Assembly (NCBI RefSeq): GCF_025141935.1
Contig: NZ_CP081120.1
Span: forward strand, 1,488,001 to 1,552,000
DNA length: 64,000 nt
Direction: 5' to 3'
Source: Sulfitobacter sp. S190
GTDB taxonomy: Bacteria; Pseudomonadota; Alphaproteobacteria; Rhodobacterales; Rhodobacteraceae
In this document: positions 18,217 to 27,687 of the stretch, piece by piece
How the letters are laid out: every line of letters starts with the position of its first letter
How positions within the stretch are numbered: the stretch's first letter is position 1
The notes under the pieces: model-generated
Databases searched by the model: none
What the model saw: the letters and a program-made list of their open reading frames with translations, nothing else
What the model was told of the DNA's origin: nothing
Program-made: the position numbers and the translations under genes

Positions 18217-19175
18217 GCGCAGGCCATATCATAAGCCATGCGGATGGCGCAGGTCATACTGGACGGGTTGGCGACCCCTTTGCCGGCGATGTCAAAGGCA
18301 GTGCCGTGGTCCGGTGACGTGCGGATGAACGGCAGACCCAACGTGACATTGACGCCGCGGTCGAAATCAAGCGTCTTGATCGGGATCAGCGCCTGATCGT
18401 GATACATCGCAATCGCGGCATCATAGGTCTGGCGGGCGGCGGCATGAAACATCGTGTCCGCCGGCAAAGGCCCGCGCAGATCAAAACCTTCGTCGCGCAT
18501 TTGCGCCAGCAGCCCCGCGATCCAGTCAAGCTCCTGCGTGCCCATTGCGCCACCTTCGCCCGCATGGGGGTTCAACCCCGCCACCGCCAGCCGGGGGGCC
18601 GTGATTCCGAATTGGGTGCGCAGGCCTTCTGCGGTAATTTCGATGGTGCGGCGCAGCAGATTGGGCGTCAGCGCCGCGGGCACGTCCTCCAGCGGAATGT
18701 GGATGGTGGTTGGCACAACCCGCAGCGCGTCGCTGGCCAGCATCATCACCACGTCCGACTGACCCGCCAGCGCAGCAAGGTATTCGGTGTGACCGGGATA
18801 GGCAAAATCGGCGCCGTCCTTGAGCGCCTTCTTGTGTAGCGGCGCCGTGCAAATGGCGGCGGCGTCTCCGGTGCGCACCAGATCCACCGCACGGGCGATC
18901 ACATCGATCACCCCTTGGGCGTTACGCGGATCGGGCGTGCCGGGGGTCGCATCGCCCGCAAAGGGGTGGGCCAACACGGGCAATGCGCGGCCCGATACGT
19001 CCGCGGCTTCCGAGGGATGGTCGATGACCTTGTACACCGCATCCGACGGCAGGTGGCGCGGATCGCCCAGCCAGAGCATCGGCACCTTATCGGCCAGCGC
19101 CGCCCAGGCGCGGGTCGCAATTTCGGGGCCGATCCCTGCGGGTTCTCCGCAGGTCAGGACGATGGGTCGGCTCAT
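18213..19175 (-). CDS. pdxA: 4-hydroxythreonine-4-phosphate dehydrogenase
   Basis: PdxA oxidises 4-phosphohydroxy-L-threonine for pyridoxal 5'-phosphate synthesis. The 320-residue protein begins [20 protein letters not shown], followed by [22 protein letters not shown] split across about 125-147, [13 protein letters not shown] (about 205), [19 protein letters not shown] (about 253) and [16 protein letters not shown] (about 285), the metal and substrate motifs of the family. The frame is open to 19310, but homology starts at ATG 19175, which overlaps the surA stop. It is embedded in the envelope/rsmA operon, as in many proteobacteria. Confidence 0.96.
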   Translation of the reverse strand: MSRPIVLTCGEPAGIGPEIATRAWAALADKVPMLWLGDPRHLPSDAVYKVIDHPSEAADVSGRALPVLAHPFAGDATPGTPDPRNAQGVIDVIARAVDLVRTGDAAAICTAPLHKKALKDGADFAYPGHTEYLAALAGQSDVVMMLASDALRVVPTTIHIPLEDVPAALTPNLLRRTIEITAEGLRTQFGITAPRLAVAGLNPHAGEGGAMGTQELDWIAGLLAQMRDEGFDLRGPLPADTMFHAAARQTYDAAIAMYHDQALIPIKTLDFDRGVNVTLGLPFIRTSPDHGTAFDIAGKGVANPSSMTCAIRMAYDMACA

Positions 19176-20398
19176 GGGCGGCTGATACGGGCGTCGGCGC
19201 GCAATTCGGCCAGCAGGCTGTCGGCGAAACCCGACAGGCGGCGCTGGCGGATGTTGGCGGCGACATCTTCGCGGCTGACGTCGGCGTTCTGCTCGGCGGT
19301 GCGGCCGCACAGCATCAGAAAGACCAAAGCCTGCCCATCGGAGCGTGTGAGCGCGGTCGATACCTCGCCCTCGTCCAGTTTGCTCAGCTCGATGGCGAAA
19401 TCGTCCGGCAATTCGGCGGGGGCCTTGACCTCGCGGTCAAGCACGCCTTCCGGCTGGCCCTTGGCGAAGGCGTATAGGTCATCGCAAACGTCGACCTGCG
19501 CGCGCAGGTTTGCTGCCTGTTGCAGCGTCTGCTCGGAGCGTCCGCCCTGCATGTAATAGGCTGCGTATTCGATGGCGGAATAGGTCTGCTGAGGCGCGCC
19601 CGTTTCCTCGATGTCGCGCAGCTGGAACAGCGCGACCGCATTAGGGATCTGCAAGGGCTGCGTCACCTCACCGGGCGACAGGGCGAGGATCAGCGGTTGC
19701 AACACCGGCGGCAGATCGGACAGTGCCTGCCACGGCAGACGCCCTCCCGCGCCGCGGGTGGCGGTCGCGGAATACTGGCGCGCGGCGGCGGAAAACGCGT
19801 CGACAGTGCGCATCTGGCTGATGTTCGTGGCAATCTCGTTGACCTGTGCGGCGCGGGGCGGCGGGGCCGGGATAATGATCTCGGACACCAGCACGCGGAT
19901 GTTGGAGCTGCCGGTGCTTTGCGTGGCAAGCGCGCGGTCAATCTCGTCCTCGGTGATTTGCACACGGCGGGCGTAGCGGGCGCGGATCAGGTCGCGCCAC
20001 AGGCTGGCGTTGACCACGAAATCACGCATCGTTTCGACTTCGACACCGTTCTGGTTGAGCACGCTGAGAAACTCGTCAAGCTCCAGACCGGCGCGTCCGG
20101 CAAATTCCGTGAGCGCCTGGCGCACACCGTCTTCGGATATGTCGATGCCCGCATCGGTAAACGCTTCCTGACGCAGCCGTTCGTCGATCAGCGCTTCGAT
20201 CACCGTTTCGCGGCCCGAACCGGGGGCGCGCAGCAATTGCAAGAAGCGCGCGCGCTGCTGGACCTCGTATTCGGTGACCGGTTTGCCATTCACCGTCGCG
20301 ACCGGTGCAAACAGGTTTTGCGCGGCAACGGGGGCGGCCCCGGCCAATCCGGCCACAAGACCGAGGACCGCAAGCGGCTTGGAAATCATTTTGAACAT
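19172..20398 (-). CDS. surA: Periplasmic chaperone/peptidyl-prolyl isomerase SurA
   Basis: A 408-residue periplasmic protein that escorts outer-membrane proteins to the BAM complex. A signal peptide covers about residues 1-26 (AVLGLVAGLAGAAPVAAQ). A SurA-N chaperone domain follows (VATVNGKPVTEYEVQQRARF, EALIDERLRQEA), then a parvulin-like region (ILVSEI-type strand, AARQYSATATRGAGGRLPW, LSPGEVTQPL). The parvulin domain is divergent, so isomerase activity is uncertain. It follows lptD with a 13-base overlap; LptD is a known SurA client in enterobacteria, which fits the pairing. Confidence 0.92.
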   Translation of the reverse strand: MFKMISKPLAVLGLVAGLAGAAPVAAQNLFAPVATVNGKPVTEYEVQQRARFLQLLRAPGSGRETVIEALIDERLRQEAFTDAGIDISEDGVRQALTEFAGRAGLELDEFLSVLNQNGVEVETMRDFVVNASLWRDLIRARYARRVQITEDEIDRALATQSTGSSNIRVLVSEIIIPAPPPRAAQVNEIATNISQMRTVDAFSAAARQYSATATRGAGGRLPWQALSDLPPVLQPLILALSPGEVTQPLQIPNAVALFQLRDIEETGAPQQTYSAIEYAAYYMQGGRSEQTLQQAANLRAQVDVCDDLYAFAKGQPEGVLDREVKAPAELPDDFAIELSKLDEGEVSTALTRSDGQALVFLMLCGRTAEQNADVSREDVAANIRQRRLSGFADSLLAELRADARISRP

Positions 20399-22539
20399 GA
20401 TCTGACGTATCTTTCTGTTCCGGTGTCAGCGGCAAAGCCGCGCAGGCCTACGTTAAACCCGAAACTTGTGGAAGGCTCAATACTTGTCGAGGAGGTGTAG
20501 CGGCGCTTTACGCTCAGCCCGACGGTGACACATTCGTTCTGGTAGGTGAGGCCCAATCCGGCTTCGGCCGCACGGTCGGAGGCTGCGTCATAGCGCCAGT
20601 CGGCGCTCGCCAGCCACGTGCGCGAAATCTTGTAGGCCCCCTCGAGCGCAAATTCGGAAACCTCGTTGTCGCGGTCTTCGGCCGCGTCTTCCTCGAGCCA
20701 GACATAGGTGCCGCCGAATGTGCCGCGTTTGAAGAGGTAATCCCCGCGCAGTTCCGCCTTCGACAGGCTCAGATCCGCTTCGAAAAGACTGCGCCCCGTG
20801 AGCATCAGGCCACCGGGAGTCGCGATCTGAGCGGCAAGCAGCACGTCCGAGCTTTCTCCGTTGAGCCCCGACGTATCGGTAAAGGCCGGATCGGCATCGT
20901 TGCGGAATACCTGTCCCAGCGTGACATGGGCGTTCCAGCCATCCGCGTCGAAATGCGACCAGTTGACCCCGATGGCGGCTGCGGCACCGCGCTCGCGGCG
21001 GTCGGCACGGGGAAACCGCGACAGGCTCAACAGGTTGCCCTGATCGAATTCGACACGTGTGCTTTCCTCGTTGGGCACATTCAGCCGGTCACCATCGGTA
21101 TAGGCGACCTGGACCAGCGGTTCCAACACCTGCCGCGCGCCGTTTTCGGCGGTGCGCACCAACGGATAGCGCAGGGTAACAACGGCATGCGAGGTCAGCT
21201 CGCTGGGGCTGACCGGAAAGGTCGCGTCCTGACTGATCTTGTAGCTGGCAAAGGCCGCACCCAGCTGCACATCCGTGCGCAGCCCGAAATCGAAGACGTG
21301 ACTGCGCAGCCAGTCGATCTGGCCATAGACGCGCGCGATGTCGCGCCCATCCACAATATCGTCGGGGTCGTCGCTGTCGATGTCGAGCGAGGATCCGCGC
21401 CGGTGGCTGTGGCCGAGAAGGCTCGCGCGGATTTCACCCCCGATGGCCTGCGGGAAAAAGCGGCGCTCGTACTGCCCCTCAAGCACAAGTGTCGGCAAGG
21501 TTTCGTTCACCTCGTCGTCGCGCAGGGTTTTGAAGTTGATGATGCTGGCCCCGATGAACTCATCACGCCGCGCACGGCTGATACGCAGTTCGGTGCGCAG
21601 ACGGTCGGCATCGGAATATCCGTAATCGACGAGATAGGCGTCATCGCTGACGGTCTCGACGTCAAACCGCAGCACAAAATCGCGTGGCAGGGCAAAAACG
21701 CCGCGCCCGAACAGGTATCCGCGCGTCTCGCTTTCGCGCAGGTCGTCGCGTGTGATCGCGCCGTTGAACCGGATGCGCCCGTTGCGGTAGGCCTGCCTGT
21801 AGCGGAATTCCAGCGTGGTCGTGGACGACGACAGATAGGGGGTGACCGTCAGGTCGCGCTTGTCGCTCAGCCGGAAGAAGTAGGGGATCTTGACGCCAGT
21901 GCCCAACTGCGACGTGGAGCGGACCGAGGGCACCAGAAAGCCGCTCGCGCGTTCGACCGTGGGGCCGGGCAAGCGCAGCCGCGGCAGGTAGAACACGGGC
22001 ACCCGCCCGATGCGAAACTGCGCTTCGTCGAAATAGAGTTGCTGTTCGACCTCGTCGTGAATGATCCGTTTGGCCCTGATCTGCCAGAGCGGCGGTTTGC
22101 CGTCGTCGCAGATGTGGCAGGACGTGACAGAGGTCTTGTAAAGCTGGTTGTACCGGCCATCGACGCGGTCGATTTGCACCGCGGCAAGCTGCAATTGCTC
22201 GTTCAGCACCAGCCGCGCGCCCCGCAATATGCCGTCACGCAGACCGCGCTCCAGCTCTGCCGCTTCGGCGAGGATGACCGTCCCATCCCCGTCGGTAATC
22301 GTGATCGGGCCCTCGATGATCAGCCTGCCGTCGGACTGCGCGTAGCGGATGGAGGTCGCGCGCAGTCGGGTGCCGTTCTGGAACGCCTCGACGTTGCCCT
22401 GGGCCACCAGCTCACGGTCGCGGGTGATGAAAATCTGGTCGGCCACCAACAGGGCCGGCGCATCGGGCGCTGCGGTATCCTGCGCCGCAAGATGCAAGGG
22501 CAGCAATGCCAGCAGCAGACCCAGCAGAACACGCCGCAT
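20386..22539 (-). CDS. lptD: LPS-assembly outer-membrane protein LptD
   Basis: LptD forms the outer-membrane barrel through which lipopolysaccharide reaches the cell surface, with LptE as plug. The 717-residue protein has a signal peptide (MRRVLLGLLLALLPLHLAAQ) and an N-terminal OstA jellyroll (VADQIFITRDRELVAQGNVE, LRATSIRYAQSDGRLIIEG). A long beta-rich barrel follows (for example YFFRLSDKRDLTVTPYLSS, RLRTELRISRARRDEFIG). Cysteines in TSCHICDDG may form the assembly disulfide. The start at 22539 shares one base with the lptG stop (TGATG). The open frame continues upstream to 22809 inside lptG and is not used. Confidence 0.95.
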   Translation of the reverse strand: MRRVLLGLLLALLPLHLAAQDTAAPDAPALLVADQIFITRDRELVAQGNVEAFQNGTRLRATSIRYAQSDGRLIIEGPITITDGDGTVILAEAAELERGLRDGILRGARLVLNEQLQLAAVQIDRVDGRYNQLYKTSVTSCHICDDGKPPLWQIRAKRIIHDEVEQQLYFDEAQFRIGRVPVFYLPRLRLPGPTVERASGFLVPSVRSTSQLGTGVKIPYFFRLSDKRDLTVTPYLSSSTTTLEFRYRQAYRNGRIRFNGAITRDDLRESETRGYLFGRGVFALPRDFVLRFDVETVSDDAYLVDYGYSDADRLRTELRISRARRDEFIGASIINFKTLRDDEVNETLPTLVLEGQYERRFFPQAIGGEIRASLLGHSHRRGSSLDIDSDDPDDIVDGRDIARVYGQIDWLRSHVFDFGLRTDVQLGAAFASYKISQDATFPVSPSELTSHAVVTLRYPLVRTAENGARQVLEPLVQVAYTDGDRLNVPNEESTRVEFDQGNLLSLSRFPRADRRERGAAAAIGVNWSHFDADGWNAHVTLGQVFRNDADPAFTDTSGLNGESSDVLLAAQIATPGGLMLTGRSLFEADLSLSKAELRGDYLFKRGTFGGTYVWLEEDAAEDRDNEVSEFALEGAYKISRTWLASADWRYDAASDRAAEAGLGLTYQNECVTVGLSVKRRYTSSTSIEPSTSFGFNVGLRGFAADTGTERYVRSCSK

Positions 22540-23636
22540 CAGCCGTCCTCCCGGTGCAGCACGAGGCCCATCGCCAGCAGGATCGCGGCCACGGGCGGCG
22601 CCCAAGCGGCCAGCAGAACGGGGATCTGCCCGTTTTCCCCCAGAATCTGCGCAAAACTGCGAATGAAATACAAACCGAACCCCAAGAGCACTGCCGACAG
22701 CACCGCGATGCCTGTACCGCCCGAACGGGTATGACGCATGGTAAACGCGCTCGCAACAAGAACCATCGCCATCAGGAACAGCGGGCGGGCCAATTCCGTT
22801 TGCAGCCACACCTGATGGCGTCTGGGGCTGAAGCCGGAAAATTCCAGCTGGCGGATGAAGGCGGGCAGATCGTAGATCGAAATGGAGCCCGCGTTGCCGA
22901 AACTGTCGCGGATACGGTCGAGCGTGAGGCTGGAGGGCAGGGTGAGTTCTGCCACGGTTTCGGCATTGCCTTCGGAATTGATACCGGCCTGCAACGGCCA
23001 GGTCTTTGCATTGCGCAACTGCCAGCCGTCGGGGCCGAGTGCCGCGCTTTGCGCCTCGATCCGCCGGATCGGACCGCCGTCGGGAGCGTAGGAGATGAAC
23101 GTCACATCATAGAGGATCGAGCCGTCGAAGTTGGACCGCCAGGCCCGGATCACCGTTTGCCCCTCTATGGTGCCCTGACGCAGCCACAGACCTTCCTCCG
23201 AAATCGATAGGGCAGATGCACCGCCCGACCGGAAGCTGTCCGATACCTGTTCGTAGCGTTTCGACGTGGCGGCCACGATCGGGTTGAACATTGTCACGAT
23301 CAGCCCCCCGATGATCAGCGCCACGAACAGCGGCGACATCAGCGTCATCAGCGCCGAGCGCCCCGACGCCCGGGTCACCACCATCTCCGAGGACCGTGCC
23401 AGCGCAATGAAAAGCACGACAGTTGCCAAAAGCATGTTGAGCGGCAGGATCGCATTGATCTTCTGGGGCGTATCGAGCAGCGTCAGCCGCAGCATGTCCC
23501 CGAACGAAAGCGTGTCCGCAAAGGACCGCTGCGCCTGTTCGATGAGGCCGGTAAGGACGATCAGCGTGAACAGGATCACGGTGATCAACACGAAGCTCAT
23601 CGCGAAGCGGCGGGCAAAGTAGAAATGCAGGATCAT
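22539..23636 (-). CDS. lptG: LPS export ABC transporter permease LptG
   Basis: A 365-residue inner-membrane permease of the LptB2FG complex that extracts LPS from the membrane. Three N-terminal helices (YFARRFAMSFVLITVILFTL; INAILPLNMLLATVVLFIAL; VALIIGGLIVTMFNPIVA) precede a periplasmic beta-jellyroll (residues about 130-250). Three C-terminal helices end the protein (LARPLFLMAMVLVASAFTM onward). RSSEMVVTRASGRSA is the coupling-helix region contacting LptB. The ATG at 23636 overlaps the lptF stop by 4 bases. Confidence 0.95.
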   Translation of the reverse strand: MILHFYFARRFAMSFVLITVILFTLIVLTGLIEQAQRSFADTLSFGDMLRLTLLDTPQKINAILPLNMLLATVVLFIALARSSEMVVTRASGRSALMTLMSPLFVALIIGGLIVTMFNPIVAATSKRYEQVSDSFRSGGASALSISEEGLWLRQGTIEGQTVIRAWRSNFDGSILYDVTFISYAPDGGPIRRIEAQSAALGPDGWQLRNAKTWPLQAGINSEGNAETVAELTLPSSLTLDRIRDSFGNAGSISIYDLPAFIRQLEFSGFSPRRHQVWLQTELARPLFLMAMVLVASAFTMRHTRSGGTGIAVLSAVLLGFGLYFIRSFAQILGENGQIPVLLAAWAPPVAAILLAMGLVLHREDG

Positions 23637-24763
23637 GCGGCAGCCTCGCGTCTGAACATCCGCTTGTGCCAGCCCGGATGGGCCGATTGCCACAGCATCG
23701 CGGCGGCAATCGCCAGCCCGATCAGCGTCGGCAGGTACAGGACCGGCCACAGCGCCGCATCATCGCGCACCAGCCGCACCAGCGGTCCACGCAGCCCGTC
23801 AAGCACCAGCAGCAGGCCAAAGGCGATCACGATCTCGCGCCAGACCCCGAACCGCGAGAACCCGCCGATCAGCAGCGTTGCAAACCCCACCATCGCCGCA
23901 GCCAGACAGAACAGGGGCTGCGCGAACCGCGCGTGGACTTCTTCGGCTACCGCGCCGGTCGAGGTGTCTGCGCCGCGTGCGATCTCGTCCCAGCCGACCA
24001 GCAGATGGGGCGTGACCGTATGACGAATGTTGTCGATTGTTGCATCCGGTTCCGACATCAGATTACTGATGTCGAAGGAAAAATCCTGAAATTTCGCGGT
24101 TGAGAGCTTGTTCGTGGTCGTTTCGAGCCGTTGGGCCAGCCCGTCCACCATGATCAGGGTCGTGCTGTCACCGTCGCGCAGCAGATAAGCCTCCGCGGCA
24201 GTATATATGACACCCTCGGACGGATTGCGCCGGTCCGATACGAACACATCGCGCAGAATGCCGTCTTCGTCGATGGCACGGGTGTAGAAGGTGACCTGAT
24301 CTGTCGGGTGCAGGAATTCTCCTTCGGTCAGCAGGCGGGCACTGACGTTCTGGGCAATCTCGGCCTCGCGCTCGGTCAGCTGCCCTTCGGCCATCGGGAC
24401 CAGAAAATGGCTGAGCGCGGACATCATCAGCGCGACAATCAGTCCGAATAGCGCGAGCGGACGCGCCAGACGCCACGGCGAAGTGCCCGTCGATTGCAGC
24501 ACCGCCAGTTCGCTGTCACTGCTCATCCTGTTGGTGACATAAACGGCGGCGGCAAATGCGGAAATGGGCAGGACCGTGGTGATCAGCCCCGGCAGGCCAA
24601 GGGCCGTGAATTCAAGGAATACCAGCGCCGTCTGCCCGTTGCCGATCAGCCTGTCAAAAAGAACCACGGCGCGGTTGATCCAGAAAATGGCCACCAGCAC
24701 GAGCGAGAAAAAGCCGAAAAGAAGCAGCAGCTGCGACAGCACATAGCGGTCGAATCTGGCCAC
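23633..24763 (-). CDS. lptF: LPS export ABC transporter permease LptF
   Basis: A 376-residue partner permease of LptG with the same architecture: helices near residues 10-30, 50-75 and 100-120, a periplasmic domain, and three C-terminal helices. SSDSELAVLQSTGTSPWRLARP is the cytoplasmic coupling region. Translation starts at a GTG (24763) preceded by a strong AGGAGG about 7 bases away. It is the first gene of the operon lptF-lptG-lptD-surA-pdxA-rsmA and is divergent from pepA, with 154 bases between them. The ATPase LptB is not in this window. Confidence 0.95.
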   Translation of the reverse strand: MARFDRYVLSQLLLLFGFFSLVLVAIFWINRAVVLFDRLIGNGQTALVFLEFTALGLPGLITTVLPISAFAAAVYVTNRMSSDSELAVLQSTGTSPWRLARPLALFGLIVALMMSALSHFLVPMAEGQLTEREAEIAQNVSARLLTEGEFLHPTDQVTFYTRAIDEDGILRDVFVSDRRNPSEGVIYTAAEAYLLRDGDSTTLIMVDGLAQRLETTTNKLSTAKFQDFSFDISNLMSEPDATIDNIRHTVTPHLLVGWDEIARGADTSTGAVAEEVHARFAQPLFCLAAAMVGFATLLIGGFSRFGVWREIVIAFGLLLVLDGLRGPLVRLVRDDAALWPVLYLPTLIGLAIAAAMLWQSAHPGWHKRMFRREAAA

Positions 24764-24917
24764 CCGATTCCTCCTTTTTTTCTAGCCTGCTCGGCGATTG
24801 GCACTGTCTTACCGCAAAAGGCGCTCTGCGAAAACTGCTATCTGCGCTTAGGTGTGGCGTTAGCCCGCGTGCCGCGCTAGGTCTGATGGAACACTTCAGT
24901 TGCAAGAGGCATCTCCG

Positions 24918-26390
24918 ATGACATTGACCCCCGTTTCCTTCACCGACACCGACATTGACGCCATTGCCGATTTCACAGGGAAGGTGGCGATTTGCGTGGA
25001 TGGCGAGGGCCGGATGGATCCCGGGGCGCGGCGGGTCAACAAGCTGACCAAGGGGGCGGTGGCGCGTCTGCTCGATACGCCGCGCTGGGGCAAGCTGAGC
25101 GATGGGGACGCGGTCACGCTGGCCTATCCGGTCGGCATGGCGGCGGATGCGGTCCACGTGATCCGGATCGAACGCGCGGCAAAGTCGAAAGCGGCGCGGC
25201 GCGCCGGTGCCGCGGTGGCCAAGGCGCGGGCGGGCAAGGGCGACATGCTCGTGCTTGCCGGTCCATTGCGGCGCCCAGAAGAGCTCTGCTTCGGTCTTGC
25301 CATGCGCGACTATACTTTCGACAACCACAAGACGGGCAAGGAAAGCGCCGACGGCAGCTATACCGTGATGCACGCCAAGTCATCCGAGCTGGAGGCCGCC
25401 GCGGCCCCGCTGATGGCCGTGGCCGAAGGGGCCCATATGACGCGGGACCTGACCAATGAACCCGCCAATGTGCTGACCACCACCAACTACATGGAACGGC
25501 TGCGCGAGATGGAGAGCCTCGGGCTCAAGATCGAGGTGCTCGACGAGGCGGCGATGGAAAAGCTGGGCATGCGCACGCTGCTGTCCGTGGGGCAGGGCAG
25601 TGACAGCCCCTCCTACACCGTCGTGATGCGCTGGGACGGCGGAGAAAAGGACGCGGCCCCGCTGGCGCTGGTCGGCAAGGGCGTTGTGTTCGACACCGGC
25701 GGCATCAGCCTGAAACCCGCGGGCGGCATGGAAGACATGACGATGGACATGGGCGGCTCTGCGGTGGTCGCGGGCACCATGCGGGCGCTGGCATTGCGCG
25801 GCGCCAAGGCCAATGTGGTCGGGCTGGTCGGGCTGGTCGAAAACATGCCATCGGGCAACGCCACGCGCCCCGGCGACGTCATCACCTCCATGAAGGGCGA
25901 CACGGTTGAGATCATCAACACCGACGCCGAGGGCCGCTTGGTGCTGTGCGATGTGATGTGGTACGCGCAGGAAACCTTCAAACCCGCCGCCATGGTCGAT
26001 CTTGCCACGCTGACGGGTGCGATCATCATCGGTCTGGGCCACGAGAACGCGGGCGTTTTCTCCAACAATGACGATTTCTGCGGCACGTTCCTGAAAGCGG
26101 CAGAAGCCGAGCACGAAGGCGCGTGGCGGATGCCGCTGGGCACCGCTTATGACAAACAGATCAAGAGCCGGATTGCCGATATGAAAAACGTCGGCGGCCG
26201 CCCGGCAGGGTCGATCACGGCCGCGCAGTTCCTGCAGCGTTTCGTGAAAGACGACTGCCCGTGGATCCACCTCGATATCGCCGGTGTCGCATCGGTCAAA
26301 TCCGAAACCGCATTGGCACCTGCCGGGGCCACCGGTTGGGGCGTGGCCGCTCTCAACCGGCTTGTGGCGGACAACTACGAGACCGAGTGA
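24918..26390 (+). CDS. pepA: Leucyl aminopeptidase (M17)
   Basis: A 490-residue M17 aminopeptidase that removes N-terminal residues and contributes to peptide recycling; the E. coli enzyme is also a DNA-binding protein. Metal and catalytic motifs are complete: ALVGKGVVFDTGGISLKP (about 249-266), MTMDMGGSAVVAG (about 274-286) and the signature NTDAEGRL (about 334-341), followed by LATLTGAIIIGLG. The start is ATG 24918; a TTG six codons upstream (24900) is in frame but has no ribosome site. holC follows immediately downstream. Confidence 0.96.
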   Translation: MTLTPVSFTDTDIDAIADFTGKVAICVDGEGRMDPGARRVNKLTKGAVARLLDTPRWGKLSDGDAVTLAYPVGMAADAVHVIRIERAAKSKAARRAGAAVAKARAGKGDMLVLAGPLRRPEELCFGLAMRDYTFDNHKTGKESADGSYTVMHAKSSELEAAAAPLMAVAEGAHMTRDLTNEPANVLTTTNYMERLREMESLGLKIEVLDEAAMEKLGMRTLLSVGQGSDSPSYTVVMRWDGGEKDAAPLALVGKGVVFDTGGISLKPAGGMEDMTMDMGGSAVVAGTMRALALRGAKANVVGLVGLVENMPSGNATRPGDVITSMKGDTVEIINTDAEGRLVLCDVMWYAQETFKPAAMVDLATLTGAIIIGLGHENAGVFSNNDDFCGTFLKAAEAEHEGAWRMPLGTAYDKQIKSRIADMKNVGGRPAGSITAAQFLQRFVKDDCPWIHLDIAGVASVKSETALAPAGATGWGVAALNRLVADNYETE

Positions 26391-26395
26391 TCGCA

Positions 26396-26854
26396 ATGGG
26401 CGCGGCCATGTTCTATCACCTGACGCAGCGGCCCTTGGTCGACACGTTGCGCATGCTGCTGGAAAAATCGCTGGCAAACGGCTGGCGTGTCGCGGTGCGC
26501 GGCACCGACACCGCCGCGCTCGAACAACTGGACGAGGCGCTTTGGCTGCGTCCCGAAGACGGGTTCTTGCCGCATGGCATGGCCGGTGGTCCGCATGACG
26601 CGCAGCAGCCTGTGCTGATGGGAACGGGCGACATTTCGGCCAACGGTGCCCAGTGCCTGATGGTCGTGCATGCCGCGGACGTCAGCGCCCCCGAGGTCGC
26701 GGCGTTCGAGCGGGTCTGCATCCTGTTCGACGGGCACGACGAAGCCGCCTTGGGACACGCGCGCAGCCAATGGAAAACGCTCACCGGGGCAGGTGCCTCG
26801 GCGCAGTACTGGTCCGAAGAATCGGGACGATGGGAGAAAAAGGCGCAAAGCTGA
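26396..26854 (+). CDS. holC: DNA polymerase III chi subunit
   Basis: HolC (chi) links the clamp loader to single-strand DNA-binding protein at the replication fork. The 152-residue protein has the expected start, MGAAMFYHLTQRPL, then LLEKSLANGWRVAVRGTD (about 18-35), LDEALWLRPEDGFLPHGMAG (about 43-62) and a C-terminal half with ERVCILFDGHDEAALGHARS. A GTG at 26387 overlapping the pepA stop is an alternative start; I prefer ATG 26396, which fits orthologue alignments. The pepA-holC order is common across proteobacteria. Confidence 0.93.
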   Translation: MGAAMFYHLTQRPLVDTLRMLLEKSLANGWRVAVRGTDTAALEQLDEALWLRPEDGFLPHGMAGGPHDAQQPVLMGTGDISANGAQCLMVVHAADVSAPEVAAFERVCILFDGHDEAALGHARSQWKTLTGAGASAQYWSEESGRWEKKAQS

Positions 26855-26913
26855 GCGACGGAGTTCCGCCGCCCACCCGTATCATACACCATGACCCCGG
26901 TGGAGTGGTTCGG

Positions 26914-27045
26914 ATGTCGCGTTGTATTGCCTTGATCTTGCTGTGTCTGTTGCCCGTTGTCGGGGCGGCGATGCGGTCTGCGCCCGATAAATGCACCGAT
27001 CCCGTTTATGTCACGGACGCGGCCGTTGTGTTCGGCTGCGATTAA
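26914..27045 (+). CDS. Possible 43-residue secreted peptide
   Basis: A short open frame downstream of holC: MSRCIALILLCLLPVVGAA is a good signal peptide. A 24-residue mature part follows with two cysteines (DKCTDPVYVTDAAVVFGCD). A GG-rich GGTGGAGTGG stretch lies 5-14 bases before the ATG. No homologue is known to me. The signal sequence and cysteine pair favour a real gene, but the length makes chance possible. Confidence 0.4.
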   Translation: MSRCIALILLCLLPVVGAAMRSAPDKCTDPVYVTDAAVVFGCD

Positions 27046-27057
27046 GCGAGCGTCACG

Positions 27058-27639
27058 CTAGCGGGTCAGCACCAGTTCGCCATTGGCAATTTCGATCCGG
27101 CCCCAGCGTTCCAGATACCCCATGCCCAGCAGCGAGCCGTTCATGTCACCGCTGTTGACCGACGCCCGCACGTTTGTATCGGTCACATCGCCCAGACGCA
27201 CGGTGCCGATGCTGACAGGTGCGGTTCGGACCTGGCCGTTGGCGGTGTTGGCGACGCCGATATAGTTCAGGCTGTCGGGGTCCAGACCGGCGCGGGCGGC
27301 ATCGGCGCGGGTCAGCACCATTTCGCTGGCCCCTGTGTCGACCACAAAACGCACCGGCGTGTCATTGAGCGACAGGGTCAGGTAATAATGCCCGTCCGGT
27401 TGGCGTGGAACCGCGATCTGCCCCTGACCGATCTGGCTGATCTGGTTGCGCATCGTTGTGCGTTCGATATCGTTCCAAAGCCCGTAGGCCGCGACCACAC
27501 CCAGAAAGATAAATCCCCAGATCATCGCCTGCTGCAGCATCTTGCCCATGCCGTCGCGGCTGGAGATCAGGAACCAACCCGCGATGCCCACGCCTAGAAG
27601 CGCGAGGTAGATCAGGCTGGCGGTGTCATCGGACGTCAT
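27058..27639 (-). CDS. Membrane-anchored retropepsin-like aspartic protease
   Basis: A 193-residue protein with two N-terminal membrane helices (ASLIYLALLGVGIAGWFLI, MIWGFIFLGVVAAYGLW). A periplasmic retropepsin-like domain follows, with the active-site motif VRFVVDTGASEMVLTRADA (about 104-122, DTGA) and the flap/core LLGMGYLERWGRIEI. This matches the TIGR02281/clan AA family found in many alphaproteobacteria. Substrates are unknown. The catalytic Asp and surrounding hydrophobic pattern are intact. It lies 48 bases upstream of marC on the same strand. Confidence 0.92.
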   Translation of the reverse strand: MTSDDTASLIYLALLGVGIAGWFLISSRDGMGKMLQQAMIWGFIFLGVVAAYGLWNDIERTTMRNQISQIGQGQIAVPRQPDGHYYLTLSLNDTPVRFVVDTGASEMVLTRADAARAGLDPDSLNYIGVANTANGQVRTAPVSIGTVRLGDVTDTNVRASVNSGDMNGSLLGMGYLERWGRIEIANGELVLTR

Positions 27640-27687
27640 CGGTCTCTCCTCATGGTGCTGAGGAATATAGGGGAGGGCCGCGTGATT

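Noticed and set aside
20926..22734. 602-residue open frame antisense to lptD
   Set aside because: Shadow of lptD; no signal, helix or domain pattern and no ribosome site.
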